Assembly (NCBI GenBank): GCA_026627385.1
Contig: JAPNUR010000022.1
Coordinates: forward strand, 1 to 50,823
Origin: Bacillota bacterium
GTDB lineage: Bacteria > Bacillota > Sulfobacillia > Sulfobacillales > Sulfobacillaceae
Direction: 5' to 3'
Length of the DNA stretch: 50,823 nt
The notes under the pieces are model-generated. The model was not told the DNA's origin, searched no databases, and saw only the letters and a program-made list of their open reading frames with translations. A program made the translations under genes and the position numbers. Below are positions 9,178 through 17,514 of this stretch, piece after piece. The stretch's first letter is position 1; the number at the start of each line of letters is the position of its first letter.

Positions 9178-9984
9178 TCATCGGTTCAGGTAGAGCTCCG
9201 GTCGCGTTTGTTTGATGCACGGCAGCTGTTCGCGGACTCTTGAAATACGGCTCAGATCTAGTTCTACGCTAAGAAATGCTTCGTCTTCTGATGCTTGTGC
9301 CACTGCAATCCCCATCGGATCAACCACTACGCTGCCGCCAGTAAATGGCGGGCCCACCTGGTTCACCCCGGCTGTGTAAATGGTGTTTTCTACGGCCCGG
9401 GCTGTAAGTAGAGTCAACCACTGATGTTCTTTCCAAGGCCCACTATACCAGGCAGCCGGAATGACCATGAGGTGAATCCCTTGGAGCGCGAGATGTCGCG
9501 CGACTTCGGGAAACCGGAGCTCATAGCACACAGCGACGCCGATGCGTCCGAACGGTGTGGTGATGGGTTGTGGCAACTTCTCGCCAGGCAAAAACACCTC
9601 TGATTCCCGGACCCCAAAGGCATCGTAAAGGTGTGTTTTGCGGTAGCTGTCGACCAACGTACCGTGATGATCGATGATAGCCACGGTATTGTGCACGCGG
9701 TGTGCTGAATCGGCCGTGAGGGGCCGTTCAAAAATGCCAAACACGGTCCAAATACCCGATTCTTGGGCCCATTGACTCATCGTGCGCACAAATGGCCCTT
9801 CGAGTGATTCGGCAATACGCCACCGATCCGCATTGGAGAGGCCATGCACGGCATGCATAAATATCTCCGGGAACACAAGAAGGTCTGCTTTACCCTGTTT
9901 AGCCTTCTCAAATGCTTGACGCGCGGTCATCAAATTGCGATCTTTATCGGCATATACCCGACATTGCACGAGGCTAACAATCAT
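9178..9984 (-). CDS. carbon-nitrogen hydrolase (nitrilase superfamily)
   Basis: This 268-residue protein hydrolyses a C-N bond of an amide or nitrile, probably a small omega-amide; the substrate is unknown. The catalytic Glu-Lys-Cys triad is visible: Glu in LLVFPEIF, Lys in SYRKTHLYDAFG and Cys in GVAVCYELRFPE. Length and motif spacing fit a stand-alone omega-amidase or carbamoylputrescine-amidase-type enzyme. ATG 9984 is preceded by GGAGGGAG. The gene converges on the 7100-9145 ATPase with 32 bases between the stop codons, and no partner enzyme is adjacent. Confidence 0.85.
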   Translation of the reverse strand: MIVSLVQCRVYADKDRNLMTARQAFEKAKQGKADLLVFPEIFMHAVHGLSNADRWRIAESLEGPFVRTMSQWAQESGIWTVFGIFERPLTADSAHRVHNTVAIIDHHGTLVDSYRKTHLYDAFGVRESEVFLPGEKLPQPITTPFGRIGVAVCYELRFPEVARHLALQGIHLMVIPAAWYSGPWKEHQWLTLLTARAVENTIYTAGVNQVGPPFTGGSVVVDPMGIAVAQASEDEAFLSVELDLSRISRVREQLPCIKQTRPELYLNR

Positions 9985-10150
9985 GCGAGCTCCCTCCGCT
10001 GATTCCTTTACATGGTGCTACGCGAAGGCATGGCACCGACCTTTTTCCTTACTGTACATAACGCGGGGCGTTACCTCTATTGTATGATGATGTGACGCCC
10101 TAAAAAGACAGCAAAAGTGGTGGGGCCAACACCACGGAGGGGAGGTCACG

Positions 10151-11191
10151 TCACTCGAACGAGGAGCGATCCCGGAGCGACTCTACAAGGCCTCGCCGTG
10201 CCTCTGTCAACTGGGGCAAAAGACGAAATTCGACAAGCTCAATACCGAGCGATTGACTCAGGTGTGCCAGGAGTGCGGCTACCGAACGCTGTCGAACAAA
10301 AAACGCTTGTGGCTTTCCGCCCATCTTGCGCATGGTCTGAATGATCGTATGCCAGACGCGTTCAACAAAATGGTCGTCTTCAAGGAACACACTTAAGATC
10401 ATGCCCGTTTCATGGTCGACAATGAGGGCCGTGCGTGGCATCTGTGGCCGTTCGCGGGGGGTACCGATCGTAATCGGCAGGTAAAAAATATCGATATCCC
10501 AGACAGCATCGAGCAACGGCAAATTCCGCGCTAGCTTGATTAATCCCGCGTCGGGGCGAGCTGCGGGTTCGGTCGGGTAGGTCAACGGGGGCTCGGCTTC
10601 CCACACGTTCATCCATTGCCGTTGACTTTCGTCGGGACGGCGCACTAAAACCTTTCCCCGCCTGGCGGTGAGCGCCTCCGGATGCTGGTGATAATCTTCG
10701 ACAATCTCGCAAGCATGTTCCAGGGCATGGGTCAGCTGCCTGGCTTGTATACCTGAAATAGCACTGGGCAAGTAACCGGGTTCGTAAAAGCGAAAACACG
10801 GCCATGCCTGCCGTCCTCGGTACTTATACGCTAGACGGCGAATGACCTGGCGATCGGCGTTTGAGAGGTAATCGCGATCCTCATAGGACGCCATCAACGC
10901 ATATTGATGCGCATACGCGTCTTCCATAGAAGCCCAATCGTTGCCACTCTCCATAAGCGCTTTCAGGCCCGAATAGCCGCGGGCGCCAAGGTATACGCCG
11001 AGCGCTAACACCTCACCCAAGGCTCCCATAATGCAACAGTATCCGACCACACCTGTTTCAGGATGGTAGATGCCGAAAATTTGATCGTCGTCAAACCATT
11101 GCCACGGTTTTAAGGCGTAAAACTTATTAGCGGCGTCATATAGTGCCCGCCATTCCTCGTCGGTCGGTGTTTCAGAATGACTTGCGGACAA
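10151..11191 (-). CDS. DUF6930/DUF7309-like protein
   Basis: This soluble protein of about 346 residues has no catalytic motif that I can assign. The N-terminal half (W..LYDAANKFYALKPWQW, ETGVVGYCCIMGALGE) and the C-terminal half (IDIFYLPITIG, RTALIVDHETGMILSV) resemble a paired uncharacterised domain arrangement found in Firmicutes, DUF7309 with DUF6930. That match is from memory. The frame is open to 11353, but the best ribosome site (GAGGAGAAAGGA) precedes TTG 11191 by nine bases, so I start there; ATG 11218 has no ribosome site. It stands alone between intergenic regions. Confidence 0.6.
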   Translation of the reverse strand: MSASHSETPTDEEWRALYDAANKFYALKPWQWFDDDQIFGIYHPETGVVGYCCIMGALGEVLALGVYLGARGYSGLKALMESGNDWASMEDAYAHQYALMASYEDRDYLSNADRQVIRRLAYKYRGRQAWPCFRFYEPGYLPSAISGIQARQLTHALEHACEIVEDYHQHPEALTARRGKVLVRRPDESQRQWMNVWEAEPPLTYPTEPAARPDAGLIKLARNLPLLDAVWDIDIFYLPITIGTPRERPQMPRTALIVDHETGMILSVFLEDDHFVERVWHTIIQTMRKMGGKPQAFFVRQRSVAALLAHLSQSLGIELVEFRLLPQLTEARRGLVESLRDRSSFE

Positions 11192-11656
11192 ATTTCCACA
11201 TCCTTTCTCCTCGTACATGGCGCGGGAGAGGAGTAGAGGTCGCAACTGATGTCTAAGGGGAGTGTAGCCTGTCGGATACTTCCTTGCAAGCGAGCGGACT
11301 GGCAACCGACGGTTCGGTGATGGTGTGAGAGGGGTCCCTGCAATGCGAAGCAATCTGGTGGGCGATTCGCGGGGGCATTGTCAACGCGATCCGTATGCTG
11401 CTCACCGATCTTGCTTGTTTATCCCGGCGTCGCGGCAGCCATAGGTCTTTCGAATCGGGCCCGTGAAGACGCCTTGCTGGCCAGCGCCAAGCACCCCGGG
11501 CATTGGGCGGCCTCTGATGGGTCTGGGTGTGAAGCCACCACCGCCAGTCCTCTTTGATGGCGTTAAGCTCAATGGTGTACCGGGCGCGAGTACCGTAAAG
11601 AGCGTCAGCGTCTGTGCGTAGCCGCCGAGGGTCTGGCGAGACTCAGCCCCAACGCT
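11192..11656. other. intergenic region with coding-like minus-strand fragments
   Basis: No intact gene is present. On the minus strand an ATG overlaps the stop of the membrane-protein gene (GATGACCACGATTGA) and opens 21 codons, after which protein-like sequence continues only in other frames. This could be a frameshifted downstream gene of that unit, which I cannot assign to a family. Confidence 0.35.
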
Positions 11657-12175
11657 TCAATCGTGGTCATCCAGCGTCCTCTCCCAGCGCGTGACAAACA
11701 GGCGCCGCGTTCCCGTCTCGGTGTCGATCGTCAGAATGGTATCGGGAATGGGCAGGAGCCAGGCCTGGGCGGCGAGCATTAGAACCAGCATCTCCACCGC
11801 CAGGCGGTGCGGCCCGCCGAGGGCCGCGTGCGCCGCGGCGAGGATAAGCTCGCCCGCCAGGGCCAACGGTAACACGAGCCGCGGCAGCCAGCCGATCCAG
11901 CGAGGATTTGCGATTCGTTTCATCACGCGGCCGGTCAGCGGCGGCGCGCCGTCCCATATGACCGTCTGGTTTTTGCACGTCCCGCGGCCCCAGACGATAC
12001 GGCGGGTCACCGTCGCAAGGCCTCCTCCAGCCGCGCCCACCCAGAGTACGAGAAGTGCACGGGTCACCGACGTCGGGGGCGCTACTACGAGCGCCAGCCA
12101 CGCCGCCGTCAGCACGGTGCCGCCCCCTAATACGGCGGCAGGCCGTGCGGTCGGCCGATAACCCTCAAAAGTCAC
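11657..12175 (-). CDS. small integral membrane protein, unknown
   Basis: This 172-residue protein starts at GTG 12175, preceded by AGGTGAGG five bases away. ATG 12211 and ATG 12193 are in frame but have weaker sites. It has four hydrophobic segments in two pairs: VLGGGTVLTAAWLALVVA and TRALLVLWVGAAGGGLA, then LPRLVLPLALAGELILAAAH and LAVEMLVLMLAAQAWLL. The C-terminal tail contains ILTIDTETGTRRLFV. No conserved family is recognised. Coding-like sequence continues in frame upstream to about 12370 without a start codon, so the protein may have lost an N-terminal extension. Confidence 0.5.
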   Translation of the reverse strand: MTFEGYRPTARPAAVLGGGTVLTAAWLALVVAPPTSVTRALLVLWVGAAGGGLATVTRRIVWGRGTCKNQTVIWDGAPPLTGRVMKRIANPRWIGWLPRLVLPLALAGELILAAAHAALGGPHRLAVEMLVLMLAAQAWLLPIPDTILTIDTETGTRRLFVTRWERTLDDHD

Positions 12176-12211
12176 GATGTCCTCACCTCGCATAGTGGCT
12201 GTCTCAGACAT

Positions 12212-12871
12212 TCGTCGGCGGCGTTCGGATCTCCTGCCGCGCTGTTCCGCCTCGCGGAACTCTTGGTAAATCCAGCGGCTGCCCTGTGGGCCGAAATCCA
12301 GGCGAGTCCGATCGGCGGTGAGCTGCTGTCGAATCTCATTTGATTTGACATAAAATGGAGAAGGTTGTCTGGCACTTCGTGACCTGCTATGAGGCGAGGC
12401 TTGACAGGATGGTTCACCAGGCGGTCAAAGCCAGCCACGGTGCCATCAGGTTGCCTTGACCGCCGACAACCGGGTGACCTCGTGCTGAGTCTCGAGCATC
12501 GCCGCCGGCGCCAGGACTTGCTCATCACCGTGCCCTTGCAATCGCCGAGCCGGCGGTTGCTCGCCATTTCGCCCAACGATCGCCTCCGCTCCTTGGAGGC
12601 GTGGTTTGCTGCAAGTTCCGGGCGGTCCCAGCCCGGATTCAGGCGGTCACTGTGGACCTCAAACGTGCTTGCTACTGAAACGCTCCTTGGAAGTTTTGAT
12701 GGTCACAAGACACTTCATTGGCGGTGCTTCCTGCCCTTTCCCGCTGCCGACGGCCATTTTTACGCGGGGCTGACCCCAGCCTCCATACGATCCACTCCCG
12801 AGTCGCCGTGTTCTTCAAGCAGCCACTGCGTCCTGCAATCCCACAGGTTTTATTATAGAGCCGTCGAGCGG
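12212..12871. other. 660-base region without a recognisable gene
   Basis: A plus-strand open frame at 12389-12892 (167 codons) exists, but its sequence is Arg/Ser-rich without a family pattern and it has no ribosome site. It runs into the tRNA promoter, so I do not call it. Upstream, the minus frame of the membrane protein stays open (SRWIYQEFREAEQ), which suggests a decayed 5' part of that gene. Confidence 0.35.
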
Positions 12872-12901
12872 TTGACAGAAAACGTGACTTGAGGATAAAA
12901 T
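12872..12901 (+). promoter_or_regulatory. sigma-A promoter of the tRNA cluster
   Basis: TTGACA (12872-12877) and TAAAAT (12896-12901) are separated by 18 bases and lie 41 bases before tRNA-Tyr. This is a near-consensus vegetative promoter for the three-tRNA unit. Confidence 0.8.
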
Positions 12902-12942
12902 ACTTAAGCGGTTGCTAACCGCTGAGTCACAAGTTCATACGG

Positions 12943-13028
12943 GGATGGGTGCCCGAGAGGCTAAAGGGGGCGGTCTGTAAAATCGCTGGCTAACGCCTAC
13001 GTTGGTTCGAATCCAACCCCATCCACCA
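12943..13028 (+). tRNA. tRNA-Tyr (GTA)
   Basis: Acceptor GGATGGG pairs with CCCATCC, followed by encoded ACCA. The anticodon loop CTGTAAA contains GTA. A long variable arm is present, as expected for bacterial tRNA-Tyr, and the T arm is GTTGG-TTCGAAT-CCAAC. Confidence 0.93.
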
Positions 13029-13033
13029 GCTAT

Positions 13034-13112
<79 letters not shown>

Positions 13113-13113
13113 G

Positions 13114-13189
<76 letters not shown>

Positions 13190-13201
13190 TTTATTTTGCG
13201 T

Positions 13202-13561
13202 CTAATGCACATTTAAGAGGTATAAAAAAACCAGTATCCCTAGAATACCTAATACCCCAGACAATGCTAACGGCAACCGAGACATCGGAAGCACTCGACC
13301 TTCATAGATGCGTCGGCGGGTGACGTAGAAGTGGACGGTAGCCACCCCAATGACCACCATGCCAGCACCGACCCACGCTAGGCCTAAATAGGTCTCGCTG
13401 GATAGGTGGTTCGTGGTAAGATGCTGGATATGGAGATGGATAAAGAGATTAAACTTCGATACGACGAAGCCGAAGGCCATCAGCGAGACCGCAGTGCGGA
13501 GCCAGGAGAGGAACGTGCGCTCATTGGCCAAGAGGGTGCGCGGGTTCGGCTTTTGGGGCAG
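13202..13561 (-). CDS. DUF202 (YidH-like) membrane protein
   Basis: This small inner-membrane protein of unknown function has three hydrophobic segments: residues around VSLMAFGFVVSKF, YLGLAWVGAGMVVIGVATV and LALSGVLGILGILVFLYLL. The family signature LANERTFLSWLRTAVSLM is clear. A start at TTG 13531 would cut the protein just before this signature. The frame continues to a CTG at 13561 (giving PQKPNPRTLLANERT) with GGAGGTGA six bases upstream, and this fits the family's N-terminus, so I choose CTG. The gene is divergent from, and slightly overlaps, the methyltransferase start region. Confidence 0.75.
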   Translation of the reverse strand: MPQKPNPRTLLANERTFLSWLRTAVSLMAFGFVVSKFNLFIHLHIQHLTTNHLSSETYLGLAWVGAGMVVIGVATVHFYVTRRRIYEGRVLPMSRLPLALSGVLGILGILVFLYLLNVH

Positions 13562-14446
13562 GGAGAGTCACCTCCTTGCGGGCTTCGCATCAGGTTCGCG
13601 ATAGAACGGACAAATCTCCGCGTTGTTTGTGGTGATATCGTGGACCAAATTGGCTGGCTTCATGAGGCCAAATTTCCCCATAACTTTTCCCTGGTCTATT
13701 TAGATCCGCCATTTTTTTCGAACAGGGAATATGGATCATTTTCTGATGCGTGGAAGTCACTCGATGCGTACTTAACCACGATCCGCGACTGGGTGCGAGC
13801 GATTTATCCATGGGTCAAAGACCGCGGGTTTTTCGTCCTACACTGCGACTATCATGCTTCGCATTATCTCAAGGTCATGGTGGACGAGATTTTTGGCTAC
13901 GGAAACTTTCGCAACGAATGGGTGTGGCATTACGGGGGAAGGCGCCAGCCCGCGATTCGGCGGGTAAATAGCAAGCATGACGTATTACTCGTCTGGGCCA
14001 AAACTGATGAGGCGCGTTTTAACCCAGTTTTTGAGCCGTGGGAGCGCGATGAGTACGTTGCGATGAAACGGCAAAAAGTCCACCGGGACGAGGACGGACG
14101 GGAATGGATTTGGGGGCATCAAGGACGGGGCCGGTCCCATGCCTACCGGATTTACCTGGACGAGCAAGTGAGCCGCGGACGTGCCATCGATTCAGTTTGG
14201 GACATCCCCATCATTAATACGTCGTCCAAGGAACGGGTGGGATACCCCACCCAAAAGCCGGTGAAGCTTTTGACGCGCGTAATTGAGTTGACTACCAATC
14301 CCGGCGATTGGGTGGCAGATTTTGCCGCGGGTTCCGGTACCACGGGTGTGGCCGCCTTAGCCCAAGGAAGGGCTGCATGGCTAGGGGACATCAACAAAGA
14401 GGCCGTTCAGCTAACCATACAGCGTCTTGGTCTTGAGGCGTGGTAA
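13553..14446 (+). CDS. site-specific DNA methyltransferase (beta class, N4/N6)
   Basis: This enzyme transfers a methyl group from SAM to adenine N6 or cytosine N4 in DNA. Motif IV, LVYLDPPFFS, precedes the SAM-binding motif I, DFAAGSGTTGVAAL, which lies near the C-terminus as in beta-class enzymes. YPTQKPVKLLTRVI precedes motif I as usual. No restriction endonuclease gene is next to it, so it may be an orphan. The start is uncertain: the frame is open from 13406, but this would run antisense through the DUF202 gene. TTG 13553 is the last ordinary start before the conserved NLRVVCGDIV segment and has no strong ribosome site. Confidence 0.8.
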   Translation: MGQGESPPCGLRIRFAIERTNLRVVCGDIVDQIGWLHEAKFPHNFSLVYLDPPFFSNREYGSFSDAWKSLDAYLTTIRDWVRAIYPWVKDRGFFVLHCDYHASHYLKVMVDEIFGYGNFRNEWVWHYGGRRQPAIRRVNSKHDVLLVWAKTDEARFNPVFEPWERDEYVAMKRQKVHRDEDGREWIWGHQGRGRSHAYRIYLDEQVSRGRAIDSVWDIPIINTSSKERVGYPTQKPVKLLTRVIELTTNPGDWVADFAAGSGTTGVAALAQGRAAWLGDINKEAVQLTIQRLGLEAW

Positions 14447-14464
14447 GTTTGCGGGGTGAGGCAT

Positions 14465-15934
14465 ATGAGTAAGACATCCACGCGTAAATGGTGGATACTA
14501 GCCGTTGTGACACTGGTTGCGTTCGTGACCAATTTAGACGGCACCATAGTTGTGGTTGGATTGCCGCGGATGGTAGCGGGTCTTCATACGACCGTGACGA
14601 CCGGACTGTGGACTTTAACGGCCTATATTATTACCAGTACCGTCTTTTTGTTGCCGGCAGGTCGCTGGTCAGACATGATAGGGCGCAAGCGTATTTTTTT
14701 AACCGGCTTGGCAGTGTTCGCGGTGGCCACATTTTTTTGCGGAATTTCCCCGTCGGGCAGCGTGCTGATTGCGTTTCGTTTTGTTCAAGGTGTAGGTGCT
14801 GCGCTAGCCCTGGCGACTGCCACCCCCATTATTGTCAGTGCGTTCCCGCCCCAGGAACTTGGTCGGGCGCTAGGAATTAATTCCACGGCATGGGTAATGG
14901 GCTCGATCGTGGGTCCGGTGGCAGGGGGCTTATTGGTCAGCACGTGGGGATGGCGGTGGATTTTTTTCGTGGCCATTCCGTTTGCCCTTATTGGCGTTGT
15001 CGGTTCGTTGATGGTCTTAGAGGAGCCACCAGTTCGCCATCAAGGACAGAGTGATCTCGCGGGGGCGGTGACGTTCGGGGTAGGTCTGGTGGCACTGCTG
15101 CTATTCTTGTCATTGGGGCAAGGGTGGGGTTGGATTTCGGCCCGTTCTCTCGGCGCCTTGGCCGTTGCGGTGGCGGCCCTTCTGCTTTTTTGGGCGATTG
15201 AGCAACGTAGCCGCCAACCGATGTTTGATCTTGGACTCTTAAAACACCGTCACTACCGATCCGGCCTTGGGGTCACCATTCTCTATGCCATTGGTTTTTT
15301 TGCCACCACGTTTCTGTTGACAATCTATTTGCAGGGCGCCGTGCATTTGAGTCCTCTCGATGCCGGACTTATGCTAGTTCCTCTTTCGCTTCCGCAACTG
15401 GTGATGGCCCCAGTAGGAGGAAGCTTGGCGGACCGCTATGGATCGCCGATGCTGGTGATTCTTGGTCTCGCGTTGTTGGCGATTGCGGGGTTTTGGCTTG
15501 GCCATCTTCCCGTCCAGTTTGCGCCATGGTCAGTGATCTTGCCACTGCTCTTAATGTCGGCGGCCAACGGAACCTTGTGGCCCGCTTTGACAAAGGCCGT
15601 CATGTCATCAGCGCCGCGCGAAAGCACAGGGGCCGCCTCTGGGATGTTTTTCACCTTTCGGAATGTAGGGATGGCGTTGTCGCTGACGTTGGCCTTGATG
15701 ATTGCCGAGGTTAGCTTGCCAGCCCGCTTAGCCGACCAAATTTATTTAGGGACGGCGGGAATTTTACACCCGGCCGTAGAAGGTGCGCTGGTACATGCGA
15801 CTAATGTGGGATTCTGGGTGTTTGTGGGTTTTTACCTGCTGGCATTAGTCACGGCCACCACCCTCGTGCGCCCTGAGGCATCCACAGCGCCCAAAAGGAC
15901 ATACGATACTGGGACTGGGAGCGGTGCTTCCTAA
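14465..15934 (+). CDS. MFS drug/solute exporter, DHA2 (EmrB/QacA) type
   Basis: This 489-residue proton-driven transporter has about 14 membrane segments. MFS motif A is GRWSDMIGRKR after the second segment, and the antiporter motif C is WVMGSIVGPVAGG in the fifth. Early acidic D in TNLDGTIVVVGLP is typical of DHA2 exporters (LD.TIVNVALP). GGGTGAGG ends five bases before ATG 14465; GTG 14456 lies inside this ribosome site and is rejected. It follows the methyltransferase by 18 bases and may be cotranscribed. The substrate is unknown. Confidence 0.88.
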   Translation: MSKTSTRKWWILAVVTLVAFVTNLDGTIVVVGLPRMVAGLHTTVTTGLWTLTAYIITSTVFLLPAGRWSDMIGRKRIFLTGLAVFAVATFFCGISPSGSVLIAFRFVQGVGAALALATATPIIVSAFPPQELGRALGINSTAWVMGSIVGPVAGGLLVSTWGWRWIFFVAIPFALIGVVGSLMVLEEPPVRHQGQSDLAGAVTFGVGLVALLLFLSLGQGWGWISARSLGALAVAVAALLLFWAIEQRSRQPMFDLGLLKHRHYRSGLGVTILYAIGFFATTFLLTIYLQGAVHLSPLDAGLMLVPLSLPQLVMAPVGGSLADRYGSPMLVILGLALLAIAGFWLGHLPVQFAPWSVILPLLLMSAANGTLWPALTKAVMSSAPRESTGAASGMFFTFRNVGMALSLTLALMIAEVSLPARLADQIYLGTAGILHPAVEGALVHATNVGFWVFVGFYLLALVTATTLVRPEASTAPKRTYDTGTGSGAS

Positions 15935-15952
15935 GGGTGAGGACTCGACCCA

Positions 15953-16276
15953 TTAAGACATATCAAAAGCAAAGCGTTTGATATCGGATTCAGGACGATA
16001 GCCGATAAGGCGGGCGACCTCCTGCCCCTCCTCAATACGCACCATGCAGGGAATACCTTGGACGTCCCACGCGCGTGCTAATTCCGGATTTTCGTCGGTG
16101 TCAACACGCACGAAGAGGACATCCGAGGGCGCTTCCTGGGCAACCTTCTCAGCGACTGGACCCAATCGCCGGCAATGGGGTCACCACGGGGCAGAAAATA
16201 ATGCGATGATGGTTTGACGGTGGGCACGGGCTGACGACAAGAGTTCATGCCATTCGCCGTAGGTGATGTCGCGCAT
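15953..16276 (-). CDS. thioredoxin with in-frame TGA (probable selenocysteine) at the first active-site position
   Basis: From ATG 16276, with AAGGAGGA five bases upstream, the frame runs 107 codons and is interrupted only by TGA at 16183-16181. The context is SAPW-TGA-PHC. In thioredoxins this is APW-Cys-x-x-Cys, and the TGA falls exactly at codon 32 with Cys at 35, as in E. coli TrxA. Downstream are the conserved VRVDTDENPELARAW and the cis-Pro loop VQGIPCM. The length is canonical and no other lesion is present. A hairpin at 16169-16152 has SECIS-like position and loop. I therefore infer read-through as selenocysteine (UxxC thioredoxin). The alternative is a nonsense mutation or base-call error, in which case only a fragment from TTG 16165 would be made. 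It is divergent from rpmG. Confidence 0.72.
16152..16169 (-). promoter_or_regulatory. putative bacterial SECIS hairpin
   Basis: After the TGA (mRNA sense) 11 bases precede GCGATT-GGGTCC-AGTCGC: a 6-bp stem with one G-U pair and a six-base loop GGGUCC. The loop begins 18 bases after the TGA. From memory, the E. coli fdhF SECIS has the loop AGGUCU at the same distance, and GGU in the loop is what SelB contacts. A competing hairpin of GACCC with GGGTC exists, so the fold needs checking. Confidence 0.55.
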
Positions 16277-16423
16277 ATCGATCCTCCTTTCGATAGCCGT
16301 GGAATGCAAGGCCTTAGACCACTCTCGATAACATTATAATAATTGATCTCAATCTCCCGCTGCAGATTTCTGCCTCCTCTCATTTGCTGACTGGAAGGGG
16401 TTGCGGGTCGAGCCTTGCTGTCA

Positions 16424-16452
16424 TTGACATTGCATGCGTCGCGTGCTAGAAT
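16424..16452 (+). promoter_or_regulatory. sigma-A promoter of rpmG-secE-nusG-rplKA
   Basis: TTGACA (16424-16429) and TAGAAT (16447-16452) are separated by exactly 17 bases and lie 28 bases before the rpmG ATG. This is a near-consensus promoter, as expected for a ribosomal-protein operon. Confidence 0.85.
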
Positions 16453-16480
16453 GCTGGCGCATGACTGGGAGGTAAGCAAC

Positions 16481-16630
16481 ATGCGCACCATCATTACGCT
16501 GGCGTGTAGCGAGTGCAAGCGTCGTAACTACACGACCACAAAGAACAAGAAGAATGATCCCAACCGATTAGAACGGCGCAAGTATTGTCGGTGGTGTCGG
16601 ACGCATACGATTCACCGGGAGACGCGGTAA
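16481..16630 (+). CDS. rpmG: 50S ribosomal protein L33
   Basis: This 49-residue L33 protein of the large ribosomal subunit starts at ATG 16481, with GGGAGGT seven bases upstream. It retains four cysteines in two pairs, CSEC and CRWC, so it is the zinc-binding (C+) form. The core [20 protein letters not shown] and [15 protein letters not shown] is standard. It is the first gene of the secE-nusG-rplK-rplA unit, the normal Firmicutes order. Confidence 0.95.
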   Translation: MRTIITLACSECKRRNYTTTKNKKNDPNRLERRKYCRWCRTHTIHRETR

Positions 16631-16659
16631 GCCTGATTGAGGCGGAAGTGGAGAGAACA

Positions 16660-16869
16660 ATGGAAGCGAAGGGTGTTGTCACAGCTTCTGATCGCTCGTG
16701 GAAGTATTTGCGGGAAGTGCGGGCAGAGCTAAAAAAGGTGGTGTGGCCAACCCCGCGGCAAACAGCATCGTACACCGGGTTTGTGGTGGTGTTCTCGTTG
16801 GTCATTGTGGCGATTATCAGCCTCTTGGACACCATCTTTAACTTGGGGCTCCACTATTATCTCCACTAA
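16660..16869 (+). CDS. secE: preprotein translocase subunit SecE
   Basis: This 69-residue single-span SecE stabilises SecY in the SecYEG channel. The conserved amphipathic helix is KYLREVRAELKKVVWPTPRQT, followed by one membrane segment, YTGFVVVFSLVIVAIISLLD. The frame is open from 16585 but that overlaps rpmG. ATG 16660, with GGAGAG six bases before, is the better start. It lies 29 bases after rpmG. Confidence 0.94.
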   Translation: MEAKGVVTASDRSWKYLREVRAELKKVVWPTPRQTASYTGFVVVFSLVIVAIISLLDTIFNLGLHYYLH

Positions 16870-16898
16870 ACGCGGTATTGAAGCCAGAGCATGGAGGG

Positions 16899-16917
16899 GG
16901 GCGGCGGCGCCCTTTTT
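16899..16917 (+). terminator. possible attenuator between secE and nusG
   Basis: GGGCG-GCGG-CGCCC followed by five T forms a short GC-rich hairpin with a U-tract in the 85-base secE-nusG gap. It could cause partial termination. The stem is only 5 bp. Confidence 0.4.
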
Positions 16918-16954
16918 GCTATGGCGTGTGGGGCGCTAGGCACGGAAGGCGGCG

Positions 16955-17491
16955 GTGAGCGTGCAAAAAGATTGGTTTGTGATCCATACCTACTCTGGTT
17001 ACGAAAACAAAGTCAAAGCCAATTTAGAGCGGCGTGTTGAATCCATGGGCATGGAGGACAAAATTTTCCGCATTATGGTGCCGATGGAAGAAGAATTGGA
17101 AGTCAAAGACGGCAAGAAGCGGCTTGTCAAGAAAAAGGTGTTTCCCGGCTATGTGCTTGTGGAAATGTACATGACAGACGATTCTTGGTACGTTGTGCGC
17201 AATACGCCGGGCGTGACGGGCTTTGTGGGCTCCGGATCTAAGCCGATTCCGTTGCTAGAACATGAAGTGCGTACAATTTTAGGGCATGACTTGTCGGGCG
17301 TGCCGGAGTTGCCGCGCGTCAATTTGTCGGTGGGACAAGAAGTATTGGTGAAAGAGGGGCCATTTGAAGGGTTCTCTGGCCGGATCGAAGAGGTGTTGCC
17401 GGATCGAGGAAAGGTGCGCCTCACCGTGTCTATGTTTGGACGCGATACGCCGCTCGAGGTGGATTTTACCCAGGTGGCGGAGATGGAATAG
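16955..17491 (+). CDS. nusG: transcription termination/antitermination factor NusG
   Basis: This 178-residue protein binds the RNA polymerase clamp and affects pausing, Rho action and transcription-translation coupling. The NGN domain begins WFVIHTYSGYENKVKANLE and includes KKVFPGYVLVEM. The KOW domain at about 125-178 has VLVKEGPFEGFSGRIEEV. It starts with GTG 16955 after GGAAGGCGG. Position between secE and rplK is canonical. Confidence 0.96.
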   Translation: MSVQKDWFVIHTYSGYENKVKANLERRVESMGMEDKIFRIMVPMEEELEVKDGKKRLVKKKVFPGYVLVEMYMTDDSWYVVRNTPGVTGFVGSGSKPIPLLEHEVRTILGHDLSGVPELPRVNLSVGQEVLVKEGPFEGFSGRIEEVLPDRGKVRLTVSMFGRDTPLEVDFTQVAEME

Positions 17492-17514
17492 CGAGGATAA
17501 AGTGAGGGAATAGC

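Noticed and set aside
12389-12892. Plus-strand 167-codon open frame
   Set aside because: No ribosome site, no family pattern, Arg/Ser-rich composition, and it overlaps the tRNA promoter.
13406-13552. Upstream extension of the methyltransferase frame
   Set aside because: It would run antisense through the conserved DUF202 coding region, and the residues have no methyltransferase pattern.
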